The position numbers and the translations under genes are program-made. This document shows positions 1 to 8,101 of a stretch of 20,563 nt of DNA, piece after piece. The notes under the pieces are model-generated. The model did not search any database. It worked only from the letters and a program-made list of their open reading frames with translations, and was not told the DNA's origin. This stretch comes from Pseudomonadota bacterium (GTDB taxonomy: Bacteria; Pseudomonadota; Gammaproteobacteria; Xanthomonadales; Rhodanobacteraceae): NCBI GenBank assembly GCA_021777635.1, contig JAJYDI010000012.1:1-20563 (forward strand), read 5' to 3'. Every line of letters begins with the position of its first letter. Within the stretch, counting starts at the first letter, position 1.

Positions 1-113
1 GGCGGGTTAGCGTTGTCGGTGATCATCAGGCCTCGTCGGGCATGCCAACCGCCCCTGCTGCGTGGTGCCGGCCCGACCGCCCATGGCCGGGCCCCGCCGG
101 CGCGCGCTGCCCT

Positions 114-197
114 TCAAGGCATCGGACACATCCCGGCTCGCCCGTCCCGCGGCACGAAGCTGCGGACGGGGCGCTGCGAGGCGATGGGGAAGGGCAT
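114..197 (-). pseudogene. possible broken start of trmB (tRNA m7G46 methyltransferase)
   Basis: Directly after thiG on the same strand, a 27-codon reading frame beginning at the ATG at 197 contains RPVRSFVPRDGR (about residues 9-20). This resembles the RSFV-R-GR segment near the N-terminus of TrmB proteins, and trmB follows thiG in related genomes as I remember them. The frame then ends at a TGA at 114-116. Another frame (216 to 7) stays open across this stretch but also stops before the window edge. It could be a remnant, a frameshifted gene (real or from a sequencing error), or chance similarity. No other gene can be supported in 1-219. Confidence 0.25.
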
Positions 198-219
198 CCG
201 TCGTCGCGGCGGTCATGGC

Positions 220-1014
220 TCAGGCCAGGGTGCCGTCGAGCGGGCTGGACGCCGAGGCGCAGCGTTTGCGCGGGATGCGGCCGGCCTGGAATGCCGCGCG
301 CCCGGCCTCGACCGCCAGCTTCATCGCCTGCGCCATGCGCACCGGGTCGCGCGCGCCGGCGATCGCGGTGTTCATCAGCACGCCGTCGCAGCCCAGTTCC
401 ATCGCGATCGCGGCATCCGAGGCGGTGCCGACGCCGGCATCGACGATGATCGGCACCTTGGCGTTCTCGATGATCTCGAGCAGGGTGTAGCGATTCTGGA
501 TGCCCAGTCCGGAGCCGATCGGCGCCGCCAGCGGCATCACCGCGACACAGCCGATCTGCTCCAGCTGACGCGCCAGGATCGGGTCGTCGCTGGTATAGAC
601 CATGACCTCGAAACCCTCGCCGACCAGCATCTCGGCGGCTTTCAATGTCTGCACCACGTCGGGATACAGCGTGCGTGCGTCGCCCAGCACCTCCAGCTTG
701 ACCAGGGCGTGGCCGTCCAGCAGCTCGCGCGCCAGCCGGCAGGTGCGCACGGCGTCCTCGGCGGTGTAGCAGCCGGCGGTGTTGGGCAGGATCGTGTAAC
801 GCTCCGGCGGCAGCACGTCGAGCAGGCTGGGCTGGCCCGGATCCTGACCCAGGTTCATGCGGCGGATCGCGACGGTGACGATCTCTGCGCCCGCGGCTTC
901 GGTGGCGCGGCGGGTCTCGTCGAAATCCCGGTACTTGCCGGTGCCGGTCAGCAGACGCGAATGGAAGCTGCGGCCGGCGATCCGCAGCGGATCGCCGTAA
1001 GTTGGGTTGGACAT
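220..1014 (-). CDS. thiG: thiazole synthase ThiG
   Basis: ThiG forms the thiazole phosphate ring of thiamine from 1-deoxy-D-xylulose 5-phosphate, dehydroglycine and the thiocarboxylate of ThiS, in the cytoplasm. The 264-residue product has the usual family length. It shows the N-terminal [12 protein letters not shown] segment, the Schiff-base lysine in LVKLEVLGD (about K106), the [13 protein letters not shown] loop and the phosphate-binding [12 protein letters not shown] region. The ATG at 1014 is preceded by a good GGGAGG ribosome site about 5 nt away. It lies 69 bp downstream of rsmI. The sulfur carrier gene thiS, often directly upstream of thiG, does not fit in that gap and must be elsewhere if thiamine is made. 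Function is assigned with high confidence from sequence. Confidence 0.95.
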   Translation of the reverse strand: MSNPTYGDPLRIAGRSFHSRLLTGTGKYRDFDETRRATEAAGAEIVTVAIRRMNLGQDPGQPSLLDVLPPERYTILPNTAGCYTAEDAVRTCRLARELLDGHALVKLEVLGDARTLYPDVVQTLKAAEMLVGEGFEVMVYTSDDPILARQLEQIGCVAVMPLAAPIGSGLGIQNRYTLLEIIENAKVPIIVDAGVGTASDAAIAMELGCDGVLMNTAIAGARDPVRMAQAMKLAVEAGRAAFQAGRIPRKRCASASSPLDGTLA

Positions 1015-1083
1015 GCGGGCCTCCCGGAACGGGCCATTGTCGCGCGCTGCGGCTGCCGGCGCGATCCCCGGCGGCAGCGTCTT

Positions 1084-1917
1084 TCAGGTCTCGTTGCCGG
1101 CGTACAGCGCCCGCCGCGGCGCACCGGTGATCGCGGCGGCGAGGCGCGCGGCGCGTGCCGGCGGCAGCTCCTCGCGCAGCAGGGCGTATACGCGGCGGCC
1201 TTCCGGCAGGCACGCGTCTTCCGCTTCGGCATGGCCCGCGACCAGCAGCACGAATTCGCCGCGGCGCTGATCGGCATCGGCGGCGACGCGTGCGGCGAGT
1301 TCGCCCAACGGCAGTGTCAGCACGGTCTCGAAGCGCTTGGTCAGCTCGCGCGCGAGCACCGCCTCGCGGTCGATGCCGAACACATCGGCGAGGTCGGCCA
1401 GCGACTCCTCGATGCGGTGCGCGGATTCGTAGAGCACCAGCGTGCGCGGCTCGCCGGCCAGTGTCTGCAGGCGGGCGCGTCGCGCGGCTGGCCTGGCGGG
1501 CAGGAAGCCCTCGAACACGAAACGGTCGCTGGCCAGGCCCGCGACCGACAGCGCGGCGATCGCCGCGCAGGCGCCCGGCACAGGCGATACCCGCAAGCCG
1601 GCGGCGCGGGCGGCGCGCACCAGCCGGTAACCGGGATCGCTGATCAGCGGCGTTCCGGCATCGGCGATCAGCGCGACATCGTCGCCGCTGGCCAGGCGCG
1701 CCAGCAGCGCGGCGGCGGCTTCGCGTTCGTTGTGCTCGTGCAGCGCGGTCAGCGCAGTGGCGATGCCGTAGTGGGCGAGCAGCGGCCGGCTGTGGCGGGT
1801 GTCCTCGGCGGCGATCAGCGCGGCCCGCCGCAGCGTGTCCACGGCGCGCGGGCTGAGGTCGTCGAGGTGGCCGATCGGGGTCGCCACCACCCATAGCGTG
1901 CCCGGGGGCGGATGCAT
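1084..1917 (-). CDS. rsmI: 16S rRNA (cytidine1402-2'-O)-methyltransferase RsmI
   Basis: RsmI uses SAM to methylate the 2'-hydroxyl of C1402 in the decoding centre of 16S rRNA. The 277-residue protein shows the tetrapyrrole-methylase-like fold signatures in order: VATPIGHLDDLSPRAV near residues 11-26, AEDTRHSRPLLAHYGI at about 37-52, LIADAGTPLISDPGY, the PVPGACAAIAALSVAG helix, FEGFLP, and LYESAHRIEESL with ARELTKRFE. A longer in-frame start at 1968 exists, but family alignment begins at the ATG at 1917, giving MHPPPGTLWVVATPIG. It is divergent from lpoA with 79 bp between them, the arrangement also seen for rsmI and lpoA in enterobacteria. Confidence 0.95.
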   Translation of the reverse strand: MHPPPGTLWVVATPIGHLDDLSPRAVDTLRRAALIAAEDTRHSRPLLAHYGIATALTALHEHNEREAAAALLARLASGDDVALIADAGTPLISDPGYRLVRAARAAGLRVSPVPGACAAIAALSVAGLASDRFVFEGFLPARPAARRARLQTLAGEPRTLVLYESAHRIEESLADLADVFGIDREAVLARELTKRFETVLTLPLGELAARVAADADQRRGEFVLLVAGHAEAEDACLPEGRRVYALLREELPPARAARLAAAITGAPRRALYAGNET

Positions 1918-1955
1918 GCCTGTCTCCGGCGCCACGGCGAGGCGGCGCGATTCGC

Positions 1956-1961
1956 TATCAT
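1956..1961 (+). promoter_or_regulatory. candidate -10 element for lpoA
   Basis: TATCAT within gcTATCATcgcgc lies 35 nt before the lpoA ATG. It matches 4 to 5 positions of a sigma70 -10 box. No convincing -35 box is visible. Very similar gctatcatggcgcg and gtatcatgcgcg strings precede ilvE and metK. Confidence 0.4.
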
Positions 1962-1996
1962 CGCGCAATCGTCCCTGCCGGCATCAAGGAATTCGC

Positions 1997-3781
1997 ATGC
2001 ATCGCCTGCGCGCCCTGTTGCTTCCCGTTATCGCGGTCCTGCTGCTGGCCGGCTGTGCCAGCCTCGGCGGACCGACGCCCGCGCAGCAGGCGCAGGCGGC
2101 TCAGGCGCAGGCGCTGGATGCGCGCGGGGATTACGCCGGAGCGGCCCGTGGATGGCTCGACCTTGCGGCACAGGGCGGTGCAGCCGGTGACGGCTATCGC
2201 CTGCGCGCCGCCGAGGCGCTGCAGGCCGGAGGCCTGGGTGGCCGCGCCGATGCCGAGCTGACCTTGGTGCACCGCAGCCGGCTCGGTGCCGGCGATCGCG
2301 CCCGTTTCGATCTGCTGTCCGCCGAACGGGCGCTGGCGCGCAAGGATCCGCAGCATGCGTTGCGACTGGTCGCGGGACTGCCGGCCGGGCTGTCGCCGGA
2401 CGAAACCCTGCGTGCGCAACGCGTCCAGGCGCTGGCCTCGGCGGCGATCGGCGATCGCTGGGCCGCCGCCGTCGCGCGGGTACGGATGGAGTCCGGCCTG
2501 CGCGGCGCGGCTGCGACGGCCAACCAGAGGGCCCTGGTGTCGCTGCTGGCGGGGTTGGGCGCGGGTCCGCTCAAGCAGCGTGCGGCCGCACTGCCGGCGA
2601 GCGATCCCATGCTGCCATGGATCGGGCGCGCCTTGGCGAAGCTGGGTACCGCCCTGCCGCGGTCCCTGCCCGAACTGGCCAGTCCGGTGGGCACCCAGGT
2701 GGCGCAGGGTCAGGGCGCGCTGCGCGAAGGTTACCGTGCCTATCAGCGAATCGCGGTGCTGCTGCCGCAGAGCGGGCCGCTGGCGGCTGCCGGCCGTGCC
2801 GTGCGCGACGGATTTCTGACTGACTACTTCGAGTCGGCGCGCGACGGCCAACCGCGACCGCTGGTGCGTTTCTACGATAGCCAGGGTACCGCCGCCGGCG
2901 CGGTGACGGCTTACCGGCAGGCTGTTGCAGACGGCGCCCAGCTGGTGGTCGGTCCGCTGGCGCGCGAGGGCGTCGCCGCGCTGTTCGCGCAGCCGTTGCC
3001 GGTGCCGCTGCTGGCCCTCAATCATCCGGACAACGGCACCTCGCCGCCGCCCGGCAGCGCCGAGTTCGCGCTGATGCCGGAGAGCGAGGGCGCCCAGACC
3101 GCGGCGCGGATGCTTGCCGACGGCCTGCGCAACGCACTGGTGTTCCATGGTGACGATGACGCCGCGGTGCGCGCGGCGCGCGCTTTCGCCGCGCAGTTCG
3201 AGGCCGGCGGCGGCACCGTGATCGGCAGCGCGCAGCTGCCGGTGGGCAGCGTCAACTACGCCAGTGCGATCCGCAGCGCGATCGCCGGCGGCGTGCCGGC
3301 CAACACCGGCATCTTCATGGCGGTACGTCCCGAGCAGGGGCGCTTGCTGCTGCCGCAATTGCGCGTGGCACGGCTGCGTCAACCGGCTTACGCCACCGCG
3401 TCGGTGTACGGTCTGCGCGATGACCCCAATGCCGATCGCGACCTCGATGGCATCGAGTTCGGCGACGCGCCGTGGCTGTTCGACGCCCAGCCGGGATTGC
3501 CCTCGCGCAGCGAGCTGTCCGGCCAGTTGCCCGATGTCGACGGGCGCGCCGCGCGCTTGTTCGCGTTCGGCATGGATGCCTGGGCGCTGGTGCCCTATCT
3601 CGACTGGCTGCGCGCGCATCCGGGCAGCTATGTCGCGGGCGCGACCGGCCAGCTGACCGCGGACGCGCAAGGACACATCCAGCGCGTGCCGCTGTGGCTG
3701 CGTTTCGACAACGGGCTGGCGCGGCCGCTGGCCGGCGGCCTGCAGCTCAGTCCGCCGGCCGGTGGCGGCACGGAGCCCTGA
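1997..3781 (+). CDS. lpoA: LpoA-family penicillin-binding protein activator (outer-membrane lipoprotein)
   Basis: LpoA-type lipoproteins sit in the outer membrane and reach through the periplasm to stimulate the bifunctional peptidoglycan synthase PBP1a. The 594-residue product starts with a lipoprotein signal peptide ending in a lipobox (LLAGC, Cys20). An alanine-rich helical N-terminal half follows, about residues 25-290, as expected for the TPR-like domain. The C-terminal half from about 310 starts [23 protein letters not shown] and is the type I periplasmic-binding-protein-like domain. The start is supported by AAGGA 6 nt upstream. The N-terminal half is poorly conserved in this family, so the assignment rests on the C-terminal domain, the lipobox and the rsmI/yraN context. 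yraN follows after 4 nt. Confidence 0.88.
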   Translation: MHRLRALLLPVIAVLLLAGCASLGGPTPAQQAQAAQAQALDARGDYAGAARGWLDLAAQGGAAGDGYRLRAAEALQAGGLGGRADAELTLVHRSRLGAGDRARFDLLSAERALARKDPQHALRLVAGLPAGLSPDETLRAQRVQALASAAIGDRWAAAVARVRMESGLRGAAATANQRALVSLLAGLGAGPLKQRAAALPASDPMLPWIGRALAKLGTALPRSLPELASPVGTQVAQGQGALREGYRAYQRIAVLLPQSGPLAAAGRAVRDGFLTDYFESARDGQPRPLVRFYDSQGTAAGAVTAYRQAVADGAQLVVGPLAREGVAALFAQPLPVPLLALNHPDNGTSPPPGSAEFALMPESEGAQTAARMLADGLRNALVFHGDDDAAVRAARAFAAQFEAGGGTVIGSAQLPVGSVNYASAIRSAIAGGVPANTGIFMAVRPEQGRLLLPQLRVARLRQPAYATASVYGLRDDPNADRDLDGIEFGDAPWLFDAQPGLPSRSELSGQLPDVDGRAARLFAFGMDAWALVPYLDWLRAHPGSYVAGATGQLTADAQGHIQRVPLWLRFDNGLARPLAGGLQLSPPAGGGTEP

Positions 3782-3785
3782 GCGC

Positions 3786-4151
3786 ATGCGCGCCGTCGGC
3801 GACGACTTCGAAACGCGCGCGCTCGGGCTGCTGCAACGGGCGGGCCTGATCCTGCTGGAGCGCAACTACGGCACCCGCTACGGCGAGATCGACCTGGTGA
3901 TGCGCGACGATGGCTGCATGGTCTTCGTCGAGGTGCGCTATCGCGGCTGCTCCGCCCAGGGCGGCGCCGCGGCTTCGGTCGGCGCCGGCAAGCGTGCACG
4001 CCTGATCCGTGCCGCCGCGCTGTACCTGCAGGCGCATCCGGCGCTGGCGGATCGTCCCTGCCGGTTCGATGTGGTCGCCTTTGACGGCGCGGCGGCCTCG
4101 GCGCCCGCACGATGGCTGCGGCATGCCTTCGAAGCGGACGCGGCGACGTGA
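3786..4151 (+). CDS. yraN: UPF0102 family protein YraN
   Basis: Small 121-residue protein of the YraN/UPF0102 family, which has an endonuclease-like fold but no settled function. The core [28 protein letters not shown] carries the E-I-D and E-V residues expected of a PD-(D/E)XK-type metal site. The tail [10 protein letters not shown] is also typical. The start at 3786, giving [13 protein letters not shown], is chosen because family members begin just before the G-x-x-x-E-x-x-A helix. An earlier in-frame start lies within the lpoA end. It is 4 nt from lpoA and its stop touches the next gene, so the three are probably co-transcribed. Confidence 0.92.
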   Translation: MRAVGDDFETRALGLLQRAGLILLERNYGTRYGEIDLVMRDDGCMVFVEVRYRGCSAQGGAAASVGAGKRARLIRAAALYLQAHPALADRPCRFDVVAFDGAAASAPARWLRHAFEADAAT

Positions 4152-4156
4152 GCGCG

Positions 4157-5539
4157 ATGTCATCCGGCACCCTGCCTGCGGCGCTGTTCGAAGCGCTCGC
4201 CGCGATTTTTCCCGGCGCCGCATTGCGTTGCGACGCGGCGACCCGGCTGACCTACGGCTACGACAATTCGCGGCGCTCGGCAGCTGCCGATGCCGTGGTG
4301 TTTCCACACCGGCACGAGCAGATCGTCGCCCTGGTGCAGGCCTGCCGCACGCACCGGGTGCCGGTGATCGCGCGCGGTCGCGGCACCAACACCACGGGTG
4401 CCACGGTGCCGACCGCGGGCGGCGTGGTGGTGTCGTTCGAGCGCATGAACCGTATCCTGCGCATCGTGCCGGAGGACCGCATCGCGGTAGTCGAGCCCGG
4501 GCTGCTCAACGGCGATCTGCAGCGCGCGCTGGCGGAACTTGGCTTCTTCTGGCCGCCGGACCCGACTTCGGCACCGTACTGCACGGTCGGTGGCAATCTC
4601 GCCTGCAACGCCGGCGGCCCGCGCACGGTGAAATATGGCGCCACCCGCGAGAACGTGCTGGCATTGCGCGCGGTCGCCGGCAGCGGCTCCGAACTGCGCT
4701 GCGGCACGCCGACCACCAAGGGCGCCACCGGTTACGACCTGGTGCGGCTGCTGGTCGGCTCCGAGGGCACGCTGGCGCTGATCAGTGAGGCCACGCTCCG
4801 GCTGATGCCGAAACCCGAGGCCGTGGCGACCCTGCGCGCTGCCTATGTCGATGTCGATGCGGCAGCGCATGCCGTGGCGCGGATCATGGCGCAGCCGGTC
4901 ACGCCCTGTGCACTGGAGTTTCTCGATGACACCTCGCTGGCGCTGGCGCGCGCGCATCGCGACGGCGCCGCCGTTCCGGAGGCCGGTGCGCTGCTGCTGA
5001 TCGAGGTCGACGGCGCTCCCGAGACCCTTGCCGCTGCCGTGGCGGCGGTCAGTCGCGCCGCACGCGGCGACGGCCTGCTCGAATTGCGCGTTGCCGCCGA
5101 GGCCGCCGAGGCCGAGGCGCTGTGGGCGGTGCGCAAGGCGCTGTCGCCGGCGTTGCGCAACCTGTCGCCGCAGAAGATCAACGAGGACGTGGTGGTGCCG
5201 GTCAGCCGCGTGCCCGAGCTGGTGGCCGCGGCCAAGGCGCTGTCCGCGCGACATGGGCTGCCGATCGTCTGCTTCGGCCACGCCGGCAACGGCAACCTGC
5301 ACGTCAACCTGCTGCCGCGTGACGCGCGCGAGCAGGCTGCCGCCGAGCCCTGTCTGGCGGCGTTGTTCGACGCGGTGATCCGCCTCGACGGCACGCTGTC
5401 GGGCGAGCATGGCATCGGACTGGCCAAGCGCGAGTTCATGACCCGCGCACTCGATCCCGGCGCGCTGGGGCTGATGCACGGTATCAAGGCCGCATTCGAC
5501 CCCGACGGCATCCTCAACCCCGGCAAGCTGCTGCCCTGA
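4157..5539 (+). CDS. FAD-linked oxidase of the GlcD / D-lactate dehydrogenase type
   Basis: Flavoprotein of the vanillyl-alcohol-oxidase/DLD superfamily that oxidises a 2-hydroxy acid such as D-lactate, glycolate or D-2-hydroxyglutarate. The substrate cannot be told from sequence. The 460 residues include the FAD pyrophosphate loop PVIARGRGTNTTGA (about 69-82), WPPDPTS with CTVGGNLACNAGGPRTVKYG, TTKGATGYDLVRLLVGSEGTL, and the C-terminal cap motifs CFGHAGNGNLHVN (372-384) and SGEHGIG (415-421), ending in the family-typical FDPDGILNPGK. There is no fused iron-sulfur domain and no GlcE/GlcF partner nearby. The ATG at 4157 is used. A GTG at 4148 overlapping the yraN stop in GTGA is an equally reasonable start three codons earlier. 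Confidence 0.88.
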   Translation: MSSGTLPAALFEALAAIFPGAALRCDAATRLTYGYDNSRRSAAADAVVFPHRHEQIVALVQACRTHRVPVIARGRGTNTTGATVPTAGGVVVSFERMNRILRIVPEDRIAVVEPGLLNGDLQRALAELGFFWPPDPTSAPYCTVGGNLACNAGGPRTVKYGATRENVLALRAVAGSGSELRCGTPTTKGATGYDLVRLLVGSEGTLALISEATLRLMPKPEAVATLRAAYVDVDAAAHAVARIMAQPVTPCALEFLDDTSLALARAHRDGAAVPEAGALLLIEVDGAPETLAAAVAAVSRAARGDGLLELRVAAEAAEAEALWAVRKALSPALRNLSPQKINEDVVVPVSRVPELVAAAKALSARHGLPIVCFGHAGNGNLHVNLLPRDAREQAAAEPCLAALFDAVIRLDGTLSGEHGIGLAKREFMTRALDPGALGLMHGIKAAFDPDGILNPGKLLP

Positions 5540-5580
5540 ATCGACGCCGCGCCGCGACGCCGGGCCAGGTCCCGCATGCC

Positions 5581-5610
5581 TTGCCGCTGCGCGCCGCGAT
5601 GCTCTACGCT
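5581..5610 (+). promoter_or_regulatory. candidate sigma70 promoter for the transporter-kinase pair
   Basis: TTGCCG (5581-5586) and TACGCT (5605-5610) are separated by 18 bp and lie about 55 nt before the transporter ATG, in the 124-bp gap after the FAD oxidase gene. Each box matches four of six consensus positions. Confidence 0.35.
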
Positions 5611-5663
5611 GCGGCGCATTCCGGCGCGGGATCTCGGCCGCCGGCTGCAAGAGGGGATTCTGC

Positions 5664-6986
5664 ATGCTCGACGTCCTGGGCCGCATCCTGTTCGGCCTGT
5701 TTGGCCTGGCCGTGCTGCTGTCGATTGCCGCGATGTTTTCGAACAACCGCCGCGCGATCGACTGGAGACTGGTCGCGACCGGCGTCGCCCTGCAGATCGT
5801 GTTTGCCAGCTTCGTGCTGAAGGTGCCGCTTGGGCGCGACATCTTCAATGCGCTGGCGATCGGCTTCGTCCGGCTGATGAGCTACGTCAGTGTCGGCTCC
5901 AGCTTCATCTTCGGCAATCTGGTCGACGCCGCCAATCCGAACATCGGCTACGTGTTCGCTCTGCAGGTGCTGCCGACGATCGTGTTCTTCGCCGCACTGA
6001 CCGGCGTGCTCTATCACCTCGGCGTGATGCAGCGCATCGTGCGCGGCATGGCTTGGGTGATCACCAAGGTGATGCGCGTGTCCGGCGCCGAGACCACCAG
6101 CGTCTGCGCTTCGGTGTTCATCGGCCAGACCGAGGCGCCGCTGACGATCAAGCCCTACATCGAGCGCATGACCGAGTCGGAGCTGATGACGGTGATGATC
6201 GGCGGCATGGCGCATATCGCCGGCTCGGTGATGGCGGCCTATGTCGGCCTGCTGGGGCACAACGATCCGGCGCAGATGGAGTTCTACGCCAAGCACTTTC
6301 TCACCGCCTCGATCATGGCCGCGCCGGCGACGCTGATGCTGGCCAAGATCCTTATTCCCGAGACTGGCGAGCCGCTGACCCGCGGCACGGTCAGGATGCA
6401 GGTCGAGCGCAGCACCGCCAATGTGATCGACGCCGCCGCCACCGGCGCCGGCGACGGGCTCAAGTTGGCGCTCAACGTCGGTGCGATGCTGCTGGCCTTC
6501 ATCGCCCTGATCGCGCTGCTCAATGCGCCGATCCAGTGGCTGGGCGCGCATGCCTGGGGCGCCGACCCCGCCGGCACCATCAACCACTGGTTGTCGCAGA
6601 CTTCGGGTCGCGACGTGCAGCTGAGCATGCAGACGATCTTCGGCTGGGTGCTGGCGCCGGTGGCGTGGCTGATCGGCGTGCCCTGGCACGACGCGCCGCT
6701 GGTCGGCAGCTTCATCGGCGAGAAAGTGGTAATCAACGAGTTCGTCGCCTACGTCGACATGTCCAAGCACCTCGGCCAACTGCTGCCGCAGAGCCGCCTG
6801 ATCGCCACCTATGCGCTGTGCGGCTTCGCCAACTTCTCCTCGATCGCGATCCAGATCGGTGGCATCGGCGGCATCGCGCCGGGGCGGCGCCAGGACCTGG
6901 CGCGCTTCGGCCTGCGCGCGGTACTGGGCGGATCGCTGGCGACGTTCATGACCGCCACCATCGCCGGCGTGCTGCACGCGCTGTAG
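5664..6986 (+). CDS. concentrative nucleoside transporter (CNT/NupC family)
   Basis: Inner-membrane symporter that imports nucleosides using a cation gradient. The 440-residue protein is strongly hydrophobic with many predicted helices. It carries the CNT hallmarks: GQTEAPLTIKPY (154-165), the first nucleoside-binding hairpin motif, then NEFVAYVDM (358-366) and ALCGFANFSSIAIQIGGIG (384-402). The C-terminal portion matches NupC, but the N-terminal region is longer than in E. coli NupC. GAGGGG (5651-5656) is a strong ribosome site 7 nt from the ATG. A ribokinase-family gene follows after 6 nt, which supports a nucleoside salvage role. The exact substrate and coupling ion are not determined. Confidence 0.93.
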   Translation: MLDVLGRILFGLFGLAVLLSIAAMFSNNRRAIDWRLVATGVALQIVFASFVLKVPLGRDIFNALAIGFVRLMSYVSVGSSFIFGNLVDAANPNIGYVFALQVLPTIVFFAALTGVLYHLGVMQRIVRGMAWVITKVMRVSGAETTSVCASVFIGQTEAPLTIKPYIERMTESELMTVMIGGMAHIAGSVMAAYVGLLGHNDPAQMEFYAKHFLTASIMAAPATLMLAKILIPETGEPLTRGTVRMQVERSTANVIDAAATGAGDGLKLALNVGAMLLAFIALIALLNAPIQWLGAHAWGADPAGTINHWLSQTSGRDVQLSMQTIFGWVLAPVAWLIGVPWHDAPLVGSFIGEKVVINEFVAYVDMSKHLGQLLPQSRLIATYALCGFANFSSIAIQIGGIGGIAPGRRQDLARFGLRAVLGGSLATFMTATIAGVLHAL

Positions 6987-6992
6987 ACGACC

Positions 6993-7982
6993 ATGCATCC
7001 CGCCGTCGTCGTCGTCGGCAGCTACAACCAGGACTATGCCTGGCGCAGCGACTGCCTGCCGCAGCCGGGCGAGACGCGGCGCGCGCTGGGTTTCGCGACC
7101 GGGCCGGGTGGCAAGGGCTACAACCAAGCCATGGCCTGTCATCGCCAAGGTGTACCCACCTGTCTGATTGCCGCGCTCGGCGACGACACGCTCGCCGGCC
7201 TCGCGCGACACCATGCGGAGCACGAGGGACTGGCCTGCCGCTGGCAGATCGTCACCGGCGCAGCCACCGGCAGCGCCTGCGTGCTGATCGATGCCGACGG
7301 CCAGAACCGGATCCTCGTGCATCTGGCCGCCAACGAGCGTCTCGATGCGGCGTTTGTGCGCGCGGCACGCGCGGATTTCGCCTCGGCCCGCGTGGTGCTG
7401 GCACAGCTTGAGACCGGGATCGCGCCGGTGCGAGCGGCGTTGTGTCTTGCGCGGGATCACGGTGCGCTGGCGCTGCTCAACCCCGCTCCCGTTCACGCCG
7501 AACTTGATCACATGCTGCTGGCTTCCTGCGATCTCGTCACGCCCAATGAAACCGAGTTCGTGGCGCTGCTGTCCCGCCTCGACGGCACGTGCCTCGATCC
7601 GGGTGTGCTGGCCGACGGCACCGATGCGGAACTGCATGCGCTGGCGCGCCGGCTGCCGGTGCCGACGGTGGTGATCACCCTGGGTGCGCGCGGCTGTTTC
7701 GTCTCGCATGCTGGAAGTGCCCGCCTGCGCGGCGCGGATGCGGTGGCTTATCGGGTGCCGGCGTTTCCGGCGCGCAGCGTCGACAGCAGCGGCGCCGGTG
7801 ACGCGTTCAGTGGCGCGCTGGCCGCTGAACTGGCACGCGCTGCAGGTGGAACGTTCGCGATGGCGGTGGCATGGGCCAGCGCGGCGGCCGGGCTGAGCAC
7901 CGAGCGTGTCGGTGCCGCCTCGGCGATGCCGACCCGGGACGAGGTTGCCGCACGTCGACACGCGACGTCTGTGCATCCATAG
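6993..7982 (+). CDS. PfkB/ribokinase-family carbohydrate or nucleoside kinase
   Basis: ATP-dependent kinase of the ribokinase clade, 329 residues. The N-terminus VVVVGSYNQDYAWRSD keeps the N-x-D sugar-binding pair (N12, D14). GPGGKGYNQA (38-47) is PfkB signature 1, with Tyr where ribokinase usually has Ala. NPAPVHAELD and LVTPNETEF follow the ribokinase pattern, and DSSGAGDAF (264-272) holds the catalytic Asp270 of signature 2. It starts 6 nt after the nucleoside transporter gene with only a weak ribosome site, suggesting translational coupling. Context favours phosphorylation of an imported nucleoside, or of ribose released from it. No nucleoside hydrolase or phosphorylase is nearby, so ribokinase versus nucleoside kinase remains open and no symbol is given. 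Confidence 0.88.
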   Translation: MHPAVVVVGSYNQDYAWRSDCLPQPGETRRALGFATGPGGKGYNQAMACHRQGVPTCLIAALGDDTLAGLARHHAEHEGLACRWQIVTGAATGSACVLIDADGQNRILVHLAANERLDAAFVRAARADFASARVVLAQLETGIAPVRAALCLARDHGALALLNPAPVHAELDHMLLASCDLVTPNETEFVALLSRLDGTCLDPGVLADGTDAELHALARRLPVPTVVITLGARGCFVSHAGSARLRGADAVAYRVPAFPARSVDSSGAGDAFSGALAAELARAAGGTFAMAVAWASAAAGLSTERVGAASAMPTRDEVAARRHATSVHP

Positions 7983-8014
7983 CCGGCGGCGATCGCGGCC
8001 ATTGCAAGTGTCGA

Positions 8015-8044
8015 TTGGGAGCGCTGCAGCTCGATCCGTATTAT
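8015..8044 (+). promoter_or_regulatory. promoter of the peroxiredoxin gene
   Basis: TTGGGA (8015-8020) and TATTAT (8039-8044) are spaced by 18 bp. The -10 box matches five of six consensus positions and sits in a locally AT-rich segment that stands out from the GC-rich surroundings. Transcription would start near 8051, about 50 nt before the start codon. Confidence 0.5.
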
Positions 8045-8051
8045 AAGTTTA

Positions 8052-8074
8052 GATATTTCTAATGTAGAAATATC
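8052..8074. promoter_or_regulatory. perfect 10-bp inverted repeat, probable operator of the peroxiredoxin gene
   Basis: GATATTTCTA (8052-8061) and TAGAAATATC (8065-8074) are exact inverted copies separated by ATG. A second overlapping near-palindrome, TTAGATATTTCTAA (8049-8062), matches its own reverse complement at 12 of 14 positions, so the half-site TAGAwAT occurs three times in alternating orientation. The element begins at the predicted transcription start, a common place for a repressor or redox-sensor site. The binding protein is not identified. OxyR, LysR-type and Rrf2-type sites are possibilities, but none matches clearly by eye. Confidence 0.55.
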
Positions 8075-8101
8075 AATTCCATTGCTGCCCAGGAGTATCC
8101 A

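Noticed and set aside
13..1896. Long plus-strand open frame across thiG and rsmI
   Set aside because: Both minus-strand genes are clear family members; the plus frame is arginine/alanine/glycine-rich shadow sequence.
5604..7976. Long minus-strand open frame (about 790 codons) opposite the transporter and kinase
   Set aside because: Antisense shadow of two well-supported genes, with no recognisable motif.
6993..7982. Assignment of the kinase as rbsK
   Set aside because: The neighbouring nucleoside transporter and the altered GGKGYNQA motif make nucleosides equally likely substrates, so no symbol was given.
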